A stretch of DNA of 64,000 nt from Phytophthora sp. 'mugwort' (Eukaryota > Oomycota > Peronosporomycetes > Peronosporales > Peronosporaceae): assembly GCA_033558025.1 (NCBI GenBank), contig JAUCEF010000013.1, positions 2,473,001 through 2,537,000 of the forward strand, given 5' to 3'. The number at the start of each line of letters is the position of its first letter. The first letter of the stretch is position 1. Below, piece after piece: positions 43,256-54,509 of the stretch. The notes below the pieces were generated by a model. That model was given only the letters and a program-made list of their open reading frames with translations, searched no databases and was not told where the DNA came from. Made by a program: the position numbers and the translations under genes.

Positions 43256-44480
43256 CGCGGAGAGCGTCGAGAAGGCTGCCGAGAAAATCATCGAGGAGGA
43301 GATGCTCAAAGTCTTCGACCGCATCATCGACGGCTGGACTCACGTCACCGAGCACTTCCTGGTGGCATACGGCCGCAGATGGCACCCGTTCCCGATCTGC
43401 TGTCCATAACCCCGATTATCGACGAGCCTGACGATGCGCTCAATGGTGACAGTCATGCAGCAGCTACCGCGATTTTTTTAGCGCTTCGTCCGGTTTCTAA
43501 CTGATGTACGTTTTTGGTGGGCGACAACTGTGCAGTCGACAAGCGACTGGCCGCCTCATAGGTGTGCCACTTGCTAACTGCGCAAACCACCATCTCAACC
43601 TTGCGGTGCGCGAGCGTCTTGCATCCCGTGAGGATGCACTGGAGATTCTACAAGTTCTTATGCGTAAGCTGCACATGCTCCAGCAAGCTGTCAAACATCG
43701 GTACGAATGCTATTGGCTGTGTTATATTGTTGAAAATTAGGCCACTTACACTATTTTTGCACCAAAAAAAGCTTCTCTGCACCAGTCCTTCGTCAAGACA
43801 CGTAATGGTCCTCGACGTTCGGAATGCGAGCACATCTCCCTTCTAAGATCACGAACCACGCTCCGCAGCCTTCGCAAACTTCTGAGCTGCGCGCGCCGAG
43901 TCAAATTTCCAAGAAGTTCCAAAACAACGGTCTAAACCTACTGGATACTCAATACCTGCTCGTCGGGCTGCTAGAGGTGTGCCCTACATTTCGAAGCTAA
44001 ATCAGTACAGAAGCCGAGTTTGCAGAACTATGTAATGATATTGGCTAACTGGTCTGATGTGTATTTGTTGGTTTTGGTATACTGTCGCCCGACGCTCCAA
44101 ACGTGCACTCGCCAAGCTCGAGTCTGGAGTATTGAAGGTGCTGGGGGAGGGAAGGTAGCGCGGCTGACGGCTGCAGAGAAGGCGGCGTTGAGCCCTTTCG
44201 ACGTGGACCAACTGCAACTTCCCCACTCGCCGACGAGAATGTCAGAAGCTTCACCGAGCGAATCCTGAAGCGCAGGAAGGTCGGTGCTGCCCCCGGCACC
44301 TTCACCTTGCTGGATGCGATACACCAGCATCGAATATGGTTGAGCGCCTGTTTAGGTCTGCCAGGTTTGTTCTGCGCCATAGCGTCACCGGCTTTCTCCG
44401 ATGGCGCTCGAGATGATCCTGTTCTTGAAGGCAAATAGTTCGTATTGGAACGCCGCTATTATGGATGCTTGTCTTCAGTA

Positions 44481-45988
44481 GTAAATTGACTACATATAAA
44501 GACTAGAGACGAGAATTATTTTATTATTGCCTGCTCTCTTACTCAGTTTTTCATTTCTTGGCCGATGCCGCAGGTCCAGCGCTATCTATTGTTCGCAACC
44601 TTCTCCAGTTGAAAATATCGTATTTTCTGGATCCTGAGTATGTACAATTGGCGACAACGGATGTACCAATCTTGTGTAGTAAAAGGAAGACATATTTTAA
44701 GACCGAGATCAGTTCGTATTGCTTCTGCCAGACGACTCACCTCTCGCATGTACTCGAGTAAACCCAAATAATGGCACCGTGACGAACTTCTACTATGCTA
44801 AGAGAAATAAGCTCCACATACTCTTGTCGCCCGTGAACTTGGAGACATAGTGGAAGCTTACCGCGTGAGTTGGTTCTTGTTGGCTCCGAACCATCTGAAC
44901 GAGTGCGTTACAATTTACGATTGGCTTGCTAATATATTTAGTGCTATACCACTAGATATATAGCAAGCAGTTTGTCTGCCTCTTGATTGGGGAGACACAA
45001 ATCAAACAAGGCACCGAGATGACCATAAAACGTAAAGCAAATGCATAAATCGAGCGACCGGCACACACACGGCTGATCAAACACACACACCAAAAATACG
45101 AAAAGATCTCAGCCGATGAATATCGGCACCTTTCAAACTAGTCAATCATATTAGAAAGGCGGTTTGGCACTGTGGTACATTCACGAATCACTGAAAATTT
45201 ACTCAACGAAACCCACAACATGTTACAAATCGACACGACATAGGAGCCAATCCACAAGCGCAAAAACTTACCCACAACTGTCACAACTAATCCAAAACAC
45301 TTGCGGACGTATCCACACGAAGGCATAACGCGAAGGGGGGGGGGGGGGGGGGCACTTCCAGACAATAAGTTTAGGGCAAGTTTTACAGGTTAATTTTTAA
45401 CAAATCGCTCCCTCTAGCGCTTGTTACCAGTGAGACCCTTTCAAATAAGATCATACCGCTCTTATCTGTCTTCCGAGCGTCAAAAGATTCCTCGCCATTT
45501 AATCATTACCACGATGATATCTGGGAGCTACGACTGGAACCCGATTTCTTTTCCACTAAGCGAGCGGCAGTCTCGAAATATTTCATGACAGCTGTGAGAA
45601 CTAGGAACACGCCCGTAAGCCATTTGGTAAATGCCAGATTTGTGACCTGAATATACCAAATGCGCTATCGAATTCCCGCGTGCAAGTCTCTAACGCTGCA
45701 GTATACAGCATTCACTCATAGATTAACGATACTGATCACCCCACAATCTGAGCACCAGACTAGTAATACTGAGCGAGGCTTGTCATGTTCAGCCAGTTCT
45801 TGGCAGATACATGCCGCCAGAATCCATCCACAGGAGTCCTCCAGCCTCTATAATATGTCGTTGGTGATGTAGTGCCGGACGCAGATTAACCGTCGACGCT
45901 TCGCCGGATGTAGTTCTTCGTTCAGCTTCTCTCGCAGTCCCGTAGCTACCAGATCTGGTCTTCGTCTGTATTGTTGTCGTTGTTTATA
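44481..45988. other. Non-coding stretch in the repeat island
   Basis: About 1.5 kb with no credible coding frame. It contains short CA runs near 45065-45090 and an 18-G homopolymer at 45335-45352. The G run may mark the left end of the Harbinger element that follows, but no target duplication could be confirmed. Confidence 0.4.
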
Positions 45989-46160
45989 ATGGAGTGTTTT
46001 CGCAGGCTTTGCTATTCCCAGATAGCATTTGTGGTGTGGCTATGGGATCTCGCCACTTGGTTTCGCATTATGGAAATCGATCCTATTAAACTGCACGTTG
46101 TGATATTACGAGGGTTTACGCAAAACGCTTCCATCCACCAGTGCTGGACCCCTTCTAAAA

Positions 46161-47278
46161 ATGACGGCGGACGAGGTTATGCTGTTGTGCGGGCTGCTGG
46201 ACGACGCTGGGTGCACCGATGCCATGGCCCTCGTTGTTGCTGTACTCTATAAACCGCCGGCGAGCGCCCTGTCGTACCCACCATTCGCTTCTGTCTTGTA
46301 GGTATGACAGATGCCGATGCTGAGTTCGACTTTCGCTTCGATGTGGCTGGCATTCTGCGACTGGTGTCGCTGTTCGAGCTTCCTGAGTGGATCAAAACGA
46401 AGGACCGCGACTGTGTGCACAAGACTGAAGCTCTCTGCGTTCTTCTGCATCGCTTGTGCTACCCCAAGCGCCTTGCGGATATGCGTAAATCTTTGGCCGG
46501 TCGGAAGGATCTTTCTGTCGTGTAACACTTCATATGGGTAGGTTCCTATTGACATGTATTGAACTCATACACCGATTCACACTCTATCAATTGATCTTCT
46601 TTTTGCTAGATATGAAGATAAGATTTACTTTCACAAACAAGTGCCTCGAAATCGCATTGCTGAGTATTCTCATGCAGTTACCCCAAATGATCAATGTGTT
46701 TGGCTTCATCGATGGGACGAAGAACGCATATGTCGCCCGACGCCGCGCCCCGGACGCTCAGAGAACCTTCAACGTCAAGTTAATTCGGGACACAATTGTA
46801 TTCATTGTCTGAACTACCAGTGTATTACAACACCAGACGGGCTGGCACTTCACTTCTGGGGTCCTGTTGAAGGACGGCGACATGACATCACTTTGCTGCG
46901 AGAAAGTCAGCTATTGCAGTATTTCGAGCAAAATCAAGATATATTTGAAGGCTACGCTGTCTACGGCGATCCTGCTTACGGTATCTCCCGTCACATCGTG
47001 TCAGGTTTTCGTGGTGCTAGCACTTCACAGAGGGAGCATACTTATAATAGTGCGATGAGCTCCGTTCGCGAGAGTGTGGAGTGGTCATTTGGGCGACTGA
47101 GACGTTGTGGGCGTTCATTGACTTCAAGAAGTCAAACAAGGTTAGGCTTAATCCTGTTGGAAAGACCGTTATGATTGCAACGCTGATGACACATTGTCAT
47201 TGCTGCTACTACAAAGGTAATCAGATCAGTCAGTTCTTTGGGTTGGCTCCACCAACACTGCAAGTATTTAGCGCTTAA
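46161..47278 (+). pseudogene. PIF/Harbinger transposase relic 1
   Basis: Fragments in changing frames follow the order of a Harbinger (DDE_Tnp_4) transposase: MTADEVMLLCGLLDDAGC, AEFDFRFDVAGILRLVSLF, HKTEALCVLLHRLCYPKR, then NVFGFIDGTKNAYVARR (first Asp), WGPVEGRRHDITLLRES, YGDPAYGISRHI (second Asp), SVRESVEWSFGRLRRC (Glu) and the tail TLWAFIDFKKSNKVRLNPVG to a TAA. The three acidic catalytic residues are kept, but frameshifts near 46790 and 47095, plus an in-frame stop near 46300, disable it. A Myb-type partner gene lies tail to tail, 27 bp away. Confidence 0.75.
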
Positions 47279-47305
47279 CTAACGTTTGTAGTAAACGTTG
47301 CCCTC

Positions 47306-48015
47306 CTATTTGTTGCCCATTGCGTTCACCAAACGCTGCGTGAATGCATCTAACAGCTTTAGCAGTCTATCGCTGTCGTCTGCGCGAAGCTGAGTTTGAT
47401 CCGCTCTGTCCCCAGCGCGCTCACGCGCACGATCACGTCGCTCTTCTTCTCTCTCTTCCCTGCGAGCATCTATGTCTCGCTGCTTCATCTCCAACATAGC
47501 GTCCGTTAGCTGCGCTATTCTCGTGTCCTCTTTCGGTGGCGAACCATCCTCTTCCGATGGCGATTGCTCGAGTCGTTCCATGGCAACACACCGAGCGACC
47601 GAAGATGCATCCTCATCTCGCTCACGTTTCTTCTGCTCTTCTTTCTTCTTGCTCTCATACGTGCGTTTGGCGTCATCAAGGAGCTCAACGAGCTCATCAA
47701 GAAGCTCATCACGCTCTGTATCCTCCTCCGACACCCCTGACAGCAACTCTGCCTCCTTCATTTTTTCTCAGTGAGCAATGACAAGCTGATTCGTGCCAGA
47801 CTGCGCATTCTTGCCGCTGAGTTTTTCGCGCGAGAAGACACCAGCATTGCAGCCAGTGAATCCCAGTGCTGCACAACCTTGCCCCGTGGCTTGCTAAACG
47901 GGAGATCAAGCAACACTTGACGCAGAAGGGCGATGTCGTCTTCTTCACTGTAGTTCCGGCTTCTCTGAGGGGCACCACAGGTTGTTTGGCTGGGTGGTGG
48001 ACACTGTGGCAGCAA
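47306..48015 (-). pseudogene. Myb/SANT-type partner gene of Harbinger relic 1
   Basis: The N-terminal part (48015-47758) has a SANT-like segment, RNYSEEDDIALLRQVLLDLP, then VVQHWDSLAAMLVSSRA. The second part (47761-47306) is a long charged helix (SEEDTERDELLDELVELLDD and later EERRDRARERAGDRADQT). A frameshift in the A-run at the overlap (47758-47761) breaks the two apart. Two-gene Harbinger elements carry such a Myb-like DNA-binding protein that works with the transposase. Its place next to relic 1 and its orientation support the pairing. The similar SANT-plus-coiled-coil layout is common in repeat-rich oomycete DNA. Confidence 0.65.
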
Positions 48016-48690
48016 CCATAATCAGCGGGGGTTGTTTGGTAGGCAGCGACTTGGGAATGGGAAGTCGCCCACAGAATTTCGATTTCTGTGGATGGACGAG
48101 CTGATTTCCCACGGTTGTGTCTGTTCTGTGTTCATTTTTGTGTGGGAAAAAGAATGGGAGCTGGTGCGAAAACTCTCTAATGACGACTTCAGTTGTTCTT
48201 CTGGGCTCGAAAGTCTAGTAGCACTCCATCGTCCCACGGATTCGTTTGTATTCCCAATAGTTCCCATGGGATGAAATTCGCGTAGTCGTTTGTCCACTCC
48301 ATCGACGTATCCAATGTGTCCAGCAGTTTTATACAACCTTTTGTTTGGGGGGGGGGGGCACCAGGTGTCCCCGAGACCAGGCGTTCCCGAGAGCCCCCCC
48401 CCCTTCATTGAACTTGATTCGTTTGAGGACCCTGTCGTCTGCTCTCAACCACTCGTATGTTACCCAGCGCCTCAAGTTACGTATACGCCTTATCATGCAG
48501 AATATACATACAGAAGAACCAATTTGTCATAGTATGAATCTGGCTCTACCCCTGCGAAGCGTATTTCCAGGCCCCAGTTACTTGAGATCAGGTAGACTTA
48601 AGTCCTACATAAATAGCTTCATACGACTACTTGGAGGCGTACGCGTCATTGAGCAGTAGTGGCTGAAACTCATCAGCCGTGTTGAGGGGT
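48016..48690. other. Non-coding stretch with G and C homopolymers
   Basis: No supported gene. A 12-G run (48347-48358) is followed by a 10-C run (48394-48403), with GGTGTCCCCGAGACC between. These may be terminal sequences of adjacent transposons, but no exact boundary could be set. Confidence 0.4.
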
Positions 48691-51027
48691 TCACCCGTTG
48701 GTATATCGCGAGTGTAGTCCAAACAGCCTTGGTTTCCACGCATCTTCGATCCCGTGATCTCGCACTTGGGCAGGAATTTGACACGAGACGAGGAAGAAGT
48801 TAGGCGATTTCCTCACGAAAAAGCAACAGTTCAAAGCCGCGTTATTCTCGTTACGCCCGGGCATGTCTTCAACAAGAACATCAATGATGGAGAAGTTGGA
48901 GGACACCAAAACGATAGTATGAGTGAGTTGTACAGTCTTGTACGTTTGGTCGATCGGGGTCCGGCTTCGTAGAAAATGGTCTTTGGGAACCGCACGCCTA
49001 CTTTTTCAATAATTTCGCGATCCACATCTTGTAGCAGGTCATTAGTGTGTAAGCGCGGTTTCTAGAGGTCGAAGGAATATTATCAAAGGCCATTGCAATA
49101 GTGCCATCCATTTGCAGGACCCGTTACAGGTTTTGTGATTGGTCATTATAGCAGAGCTCACGAATACATATTATGTCGACTTGCGCGTATAGTACGCTCT
49201 CATTCTACCTTGCGATGATGAGGGGTATAAGCCTCGGCCCCGCCCACGTGAACGTTATGCCCTATGCGGTCACCCACCGTAGTCGTTGTGCGCGTGTCCT
49301 GGATGTGCTCGTTGATCTTGGCCGTGTCGCACTGGATCTCCTGCTGCGTCTTGACAAAGCCCGGGTTGCCCAACAATGAGGCGAGTCGAGGGTTTGTGGT
49401 ATTTTTACCGAACGTGCCGGAACCAAATGCGCTGACCGGCCAGTCCACAGCCTGCATGACCGCCCTTTAACGTCGGCGAGGTTGCTGCTACACGCGGCGT
49501 CGGCGGCGTCAACTTTAAGGCCGTCCTCTAGGCGTCCGCGGTCTCGTCGTAATGCCTGTGCGCGTGCAGTGCTGCTCCTTTGCTGCTGTATCGTCTTCAT
49601 GCACAGCTCCGCGTCTTCCTGCGCGCGGACCGCGTCGTCTAAGGACAGATCCTACAGCCGATATTCTCCGAGCCCGTAGACGTGTCCTGCTCGGCTTGGG
49701 CTTGGCAGCTTGATCTCGAGTGCTCCTTGAGTTCTGCCATAATAACTAATCACAAAACTTGTACCGGGTCCTGCAAATGGATGGTACTATTGTAACGGCC
49801 TTTGATAAGTATTCAGGTCGAAGAAGCGGTTGTTAAGGTCCTTGTTGCAGTGTTTAATGTATACCACTTGGAGGATCGCGTTTTTGTCAAATCCATACTG
49901 GTCAGTAATTCAGGTATGGTATCGTCGTTGCTCCTGAAAAAGTCGCGACGGTGCGTGATGAGACTCTTGATCTTCTCACCATAAGTAGGGCAGTTGCGGG
50001 GAACTTAGCGAAAGCCTCCTTCTCTCGGCCATTCTCAATAATGTCATGTATCTTGATGATACCATCATAGCTTTCTCTTCTTCTCCTTCTCTTTAGATCT
50101 TCTCATCACCGTAGATAGACCCACTCCAACCGGGACCGAAGGAGGGAAGACCGTACTCGAACAGAGAGAGTGCCTCGTTTAGCTTGGTTTTCGTCTTCTT
50201 CTGATGGTCGACCCTTTCTAAAACAGGCAGAGAACGGTTCCCTAGGGATCAGCCAGTATCCACTACCCGTTTTGAGCTCGATGGCGCTAGATTTGCTTAC
50301 CATGCTTGGGTACACGACGCGCAATGAACATGCTTGAAGAGGTAGTCGTTGTTGAACGGACGATCACTGATCTCCACATCACCAACCAGGTTGCATTTCC
50401 TTGGTCGGCAACAGCCTTGACGTTGTCGAGGAGGAATGAAAGATCTTAGTCGATAGGGACGATGAAGCGGGGATGTCTTTGACGGTTCATGATATGAAAG
50501 GGAACAATGGTGTTAGAAGATGAATTCATGTTGTTTCTTGCCACTTAATCGGCAGAGCTAAAATCATATCTCATCTGTATTCTCTAATTCCTCTTGGGCC
50601 ATGGCAGTGTCGTTCATCTGCTCATCGTGCGTGGTCGCAGTCGAGTGTCTCTGCTTCGATTGGCAGGTCGTCGATAATTACTAACTCGCTGTAACGACGT
50701 CTTGCGTAGATTTCGGCGTCGGACCAATCGTGGAAGACGGCGAGTAACATGCCGTTCTCATCCTGAGCAGTAGTAAACCCTGATTGGGCGATGTTGAGGT
50801 AAGTATAGTGTTAGCCAACCTGGGCGAACTCGATTGGACAAGAAATTGATCTCTTGGGCGTACGCGTCGTTGTCATGCTTCAACCAACGGTCCACGAGCA
50901 GTTCCGTGACGGTACGCCGTCTTTTTGGTACGCTGGGTAGTTTAATTTGAAAGGAACTAGAAGAACCATCTGTCTCATGGTCTGGCACTTGCGACTTGTT
51001 CAGATTATCCCCTTGGCACAAGATCAC
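48691..51027 (-). pseudogene. Unidentified decayed coding element
   Basis: A run of coding-like pieces, all on the minus strand and in shifting frames, extends over about 2.3 kb. In transcription order they include TVTELLVDRWLKHDNDAYAQ, AQDENGMLLAVFHDWSDAEI and RRRYSELVIIDDLP, VPFHIMNRQRHPRFIVPID, GDVEISDRPFNNDYLFKHVH, YGEKIKSLITHRRDFFRSND, PFAGPGTSFVISYYGRTQGA, then MQAVDWPVSAFGSGTFGKNT with LASLLGNPGFVKTQQEI down to a stop at 49200, and last DREIIEKVGVRFPKTIFYEA near 49020. Frameshifts and stops lie between most of them. I recognise none as a known transposase, polymerase or capsid. The composition and density of good codons argue that one or more real proteins were encoded. Confidence 0.45.
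49081..49808. repeat. 78-bp inverted repeat pair
   Basis: The segment 49081-49158 matches the reverse complement of 49731-49808 with about ten differences, nearly all transitions. Both copies read ...YQRPLQ-stop-(C/Y)HPFAGP, with the same CAATAG. The spacer holds the 85-residue ORF (minus, 49457-49200) described under the unidentified element. Confidence 0.75.
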
Positions 51028-51628
51028 AAGATCCTCCGCAAAAATGCATTGACAATAACATTATCTACTTAAATAACAATACGTTATGCATTCGGCCTGA
51101 ATTTGTCCTCCTTGTAGTAATATATTTCTAAAGAAAAGTGATTCCATCATTATGACAGGTGATTTTGGAACATTAATTTTAACGATACACAACTATCTAT
51201 CCTCCAGCGGTTCTCAAGCTCTAGCATTCTTGGTCAGCAGTACTCTTGCCTGTTCCCCAAGCGACAACTCCCAATTTTCACTTTTCGGCAGTCTTCGGAG
51301 TCCACTCCCCATGTCTCCAGCTGCTTCATGGTTTGAATGGCCCGCCCCCGTCGCCCAACCTACAGCAACGCGCGAGTTGCTGGTTTCTAAATTCGGCCGT
51401 GTCGCAACGAAAATAACGAAGTGCTGCTATTTTTGCTGCTGTCAGAGGCGGGTCGCAATAAAAAGAGAAAGAGCACTTGCCAATCACCGCGAAGCCGGTA
51501 TTAGGTTTTAGAGATCGACGTCTTTTTTGGTTTACCACTCCCAGCAAGACCTCGCGGAGGTCCTTTCATCTCTTTATGCTATAGATATGCCACCTGGGGG
51601 ATAGTCACATTGGCGCGGGCACCGCAGA
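51028..51628. other. Non-coding stretch before Harbinger relic 2
   Basis: About 600 bp with no supported coding frame; AT-rich near 51050-51200. It may contain the left end of the Harbinger element but no terminal repeat was identified. Confidence 0.35.
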
Positions 51629-52815
51629 ATGGAGGAAGAGGAAATGTTTGAATGTGCGGCAGCGGTGGTAGGGGCGCTCGATGTGATAGCCGCAGACAAG
51701 AGGAACTGGCCGGAGCCGAAGCTCAACATGCTAACAGTGCGGAGCAGTGAGTGGGACATGATAAGGACGCATGAAGCTTTCTCGGTGGCTTGGTTCAGTC
51801 GCCAGTTGCGCTGTACTCGCAACGCGTTTGAAAGAAGTTACCGCCGCGTGGCAGGAAGATGGACAGCTGTGGTGCCACCTCTGGGTGCTAATGCAGAGAT
51901 AGATTTGACAGCGCGCGTTGCTATTACCATTAACTACCTAGCACACGGCGGCGCGATGTATGGCGCAGGAAGTTTCTCGGAGCGGGCAAGACTGTTGCGC
52001 AGACTGCGGTGCATCAAGTGGTTATGTTATTACAAGCTTCTAAATTTTTAGGTGTAGAAGTGCTGGGTAACCTTTGTTGACGAGACCATTTGGCCGCCAT
52101 CAACTCAAGAGGAGTGGAGAAAAGTATGCAGAGAGTTTGAGCATGTTGCGGGTATGCCCGGCGTTATTGGAGCGATTAACGGCTGTCTCATCCGGATCAA
52201 GCGCCTCGCTGACTTTAATGGATGATATTGCAGGCGAGGGTACCCTGTGTCAATATGATGGCCGTTGTAGACCATCGACAGCGCTTCATGGCTTTATCCT
52301 TACGCAACGGTGCCCAGAATCGACAAGTCGGTCTTCAATAGATCGAATTTTGCTAGGGCGATTCTACCGAACATTCCACCAGGAACTCACCTTGTTGGTG
52401 ACGCAGTTTACCAGCTCTTGCGTAATGCGTTGACGCCGTATCCCATATTGCCCGAGATACCAGCGCAAAATCGCTGGTATAACCTCGTTCACAGCGCACT
52501 AGAATTGTTGTAAAGAAAACATTTGGACGGCTCAAGGGCAAGTTTCGGGTGTACAAGTCTGACTTAGCACAAGAGACGCCGGCTGCAATGGCTGCTATCA
52601 TTAAGTCAAGCTTAGTTCTTCATAACTGGATGATCGATCTTGATGCTACCGAAATCCTAGAAGACGTAGCCGTTGAAGATTGGATAAAGCTAAATAGGGT
52701 GTGGTGGGCAGCGGGCGAATATATTCACGAAGCCCAGGCTAAAGCGAAGCGCGACAACATTAGGGAGTGCTTGTTTGCTGTTCGCGCTCAACGTTTTGCT
52801 CCGCCGCTACCGTAG
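51629..52815 (+). pseudogene. PIF/Harbinger transposase relic 2
   Basis: The first piece runs from an ATG at 51629 (MEEEEMFECAAAVVGALDVI) and contains FSRQLRCTRNAFERSYRRVA and ITINYLAHGGAMYGAGSF. Later pieces in other frames read WRKVCREFEHVAGMPGVIGA, GWYCRRGYP, THLVGDAVYQLLRNALTPY, VVKKTFGRLKGKFRVYKSDL and SSLVLHNWMIDLDATEILED. Family order is kept, but the first catalytic Asp (normally IDG) is Asn in AINGCLI and the catalytic Glu in the VxKTFGRLK helix is Lys. At least three frameshifts are present. It faces a partner gene tail to tail, 12 bp away. Confidence 0.72.
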
Positions 52816-52827
52816 ATTGAAGAAAAG

Positions 52828-54175
52828 CTAGGATAGCAGCATTAACTTCTCGCGAGCTGTAAGTAGATGTTTGAAGCATGCGCAGCGTTTGTTCTTGATT
52901 GGTGAGGAAGGAAGACATTTTGTTCTCGACATGGCATTTTTCCAGCAAGCTGCCCCCCCCCCCCAACGTTCCTCGGGACGTTCCATCCGTTTCCTAATCG
53001 ACTCCGCCATCATAGCAACGGCATCTGCTGGATCAAGTTTGCGCTTTCGGCCTGCGTGCTTGTTGGCTGCTCTCTGCGTCACAACTTCATCTCCATGTGT
53101 GCTTTCAGACGATGTACCCGTTTGACCGAAGTCGCGATTCCCCATTCCCGACAGGTCACCGAAGTACTGGACCAGCGTGTGCCAGTTGCTCGGATAGACA
53201 ATAGTACTTTCGATCGAATTTCCTGTTTGTGGTTCGTTTGCCTTGATGCTGTTGAAGGTTGTTTTGAGGGATTGGAACTTATTGTTCAGCTGGTCAACCT
53301 TACAACGTTGGTGACTCTCGCTGTTGAACACGACCAGGATGTGATTCTAACCTGCCGCAAGCTGTGCTTTGCTTTTAGAGCCTATGAAGCAGCTACTGTA
53401 CTTCTGCATGCGCAAGTACAGTAGCGACTCGCCGATCTCGTCGTTCCAGGCTATGCGCAGCACCCGATCATTATTGTTCGTCGATGCTGACGCAGCCGGC
53501 ATCGACTCAGTCAGCGGCGTGGAGAAGGCCGTTGGTAGCGGCTCAGATCCCGAAGATCCAGGTTGCTGCAGCATGGCCAATTGTGGCACTCCCCTCATTA
53601 CACGGGGGCATGACTTGATGCTGCTCCAGCTCCACTCTGCGCTGCGCTGCGAGTAGATACTGCTGTGACAGGCCCAGCGGCGAGCTCTGCGCCAGGTCCT
53701 GCTGCATGGGCGATTCCCTTCCGGTCGAGTCCTCGTTCAACGGCTCCGGAATGGGCTGCGCCACGCCATGGTGCTGCTGCCCTGTAGTCCGAGCGACACC
53801 ACCGAAACTTCGTGCTGAGAGAGCGGCGCTAAGACCTGCTGTTCCTGCGCCTCAAACGGCACGACGACCTGGGCTTGATGCTAGGCTTCATGCCAGGCTG
53901 ACGCTTGGCGCTGCATGCGCGGAATTCTCTGCACCACGACAGGCGAGATCTGCTCAGCGAGGAAGGCGGCGACACTTGGTGTTCTTGCACATGTGGCGGA
54001 GCGCACAGGTGGCGTCACATCCTGAGTCTGCGGCTGCGACGCAGACTGCCTCGCCCCTTGGGTCTGTGCCATTGCTGTCATCTTGGCGACTGAACCGGGA
54101 GCACGACTCGTTTCTCTTTGCAACGAGCTTTGACCGGCCACGTCTTTTTTTACGGTAAGTGGTGCTGTTGCTCAC
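52828..54175 (-). pseudogene. Myb/SANT (trihelix-like) partner gene of Harbinger relic 2
   Basis: Upstream pieces (54175-53600) are Gln/Ala-rich linker (AKMTAMAQTQGARQSASQPQ). The DNA-binding part reads RVLRIAWNDEIGESLLYLRM, YSSCFIGSKSKAQLAAG and then, past a frameshift near 53345, RCKVDQLNNKFQSLKTTFNS and YPSNWHTLVQYFGDLSGMG. A basic, helical C-terminus follows (RKRKLDPADAVAMMAESIRK). This is the Myb-like companion usual in Harbinger elements. Frameshifts and stops make it a relic. Confidence 0.65.
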
Positions 54176-54509
54176 TGTAAATTTGCATACAAAAAAAGCG
54201 ATGCGACCGCCTCTTACGTAAGTTTAACGATGTTGCAAGTTGAGAGTAAATAAAACACATTAAATCGAATATTTGGTTTATGGAAACAAAACAATTAGTT
54301 TAATGAGTTTTAATGGGTGGATTAGGGTGGCATTTTAAGTTTAAAAACTTATGCGAGAGCCCATTTACCAAACACAATTGAAATCTTAAATTGAATTGTT
54401 GCTGCCTTACAAACCATTATTAGGGCGTCGGCGACTTACGCTGGGAATGCGATTTTTTTATTTTTTAGAGTGATAGACGACTTAGCGTAAAACTGCCAAT
54501 AGCAGTAGA
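54176..54509. other. AT-rich spacer
   Basis: About 330 bp of AT-rich sequence with no supported feature; possibly the right end of Harbinger relic 2. Confidence 0.35.

Larger units (their letters stand above)
40930..44480 (+). mobile_element. hAT-family transposon relic, split by nested insertions
   Basis: Transposase fragments lie in two parts, 40964-41286 and about 43258-44480. The first holds a degenerate BED-type zinc finger (GYTNLVLNARDGHPNYEAEM) and TWVSQKATNRSEWMHFMCNL with FVFCES. The second resumes with EKAAEKIIEEEMLKVFDRII and DGWTHVTEHF, then GVPLANCANHHLNLAVRERL, and ends with the dimerisation motif PMALEMILFLKANSSYWN of the hAT C-terminus. Several frameshifts and stops separate the pieces, and the interval 41287-43257 is foreign sequence. 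The element cannot encode an active transposase. Confidence 0.75.

Noticed and set aside
48022..48408. 128-codon minus-strand ORF
   Set aside because: Contains homopolymer-derived runs (GGG, PPPP) and no domain; likely chance.
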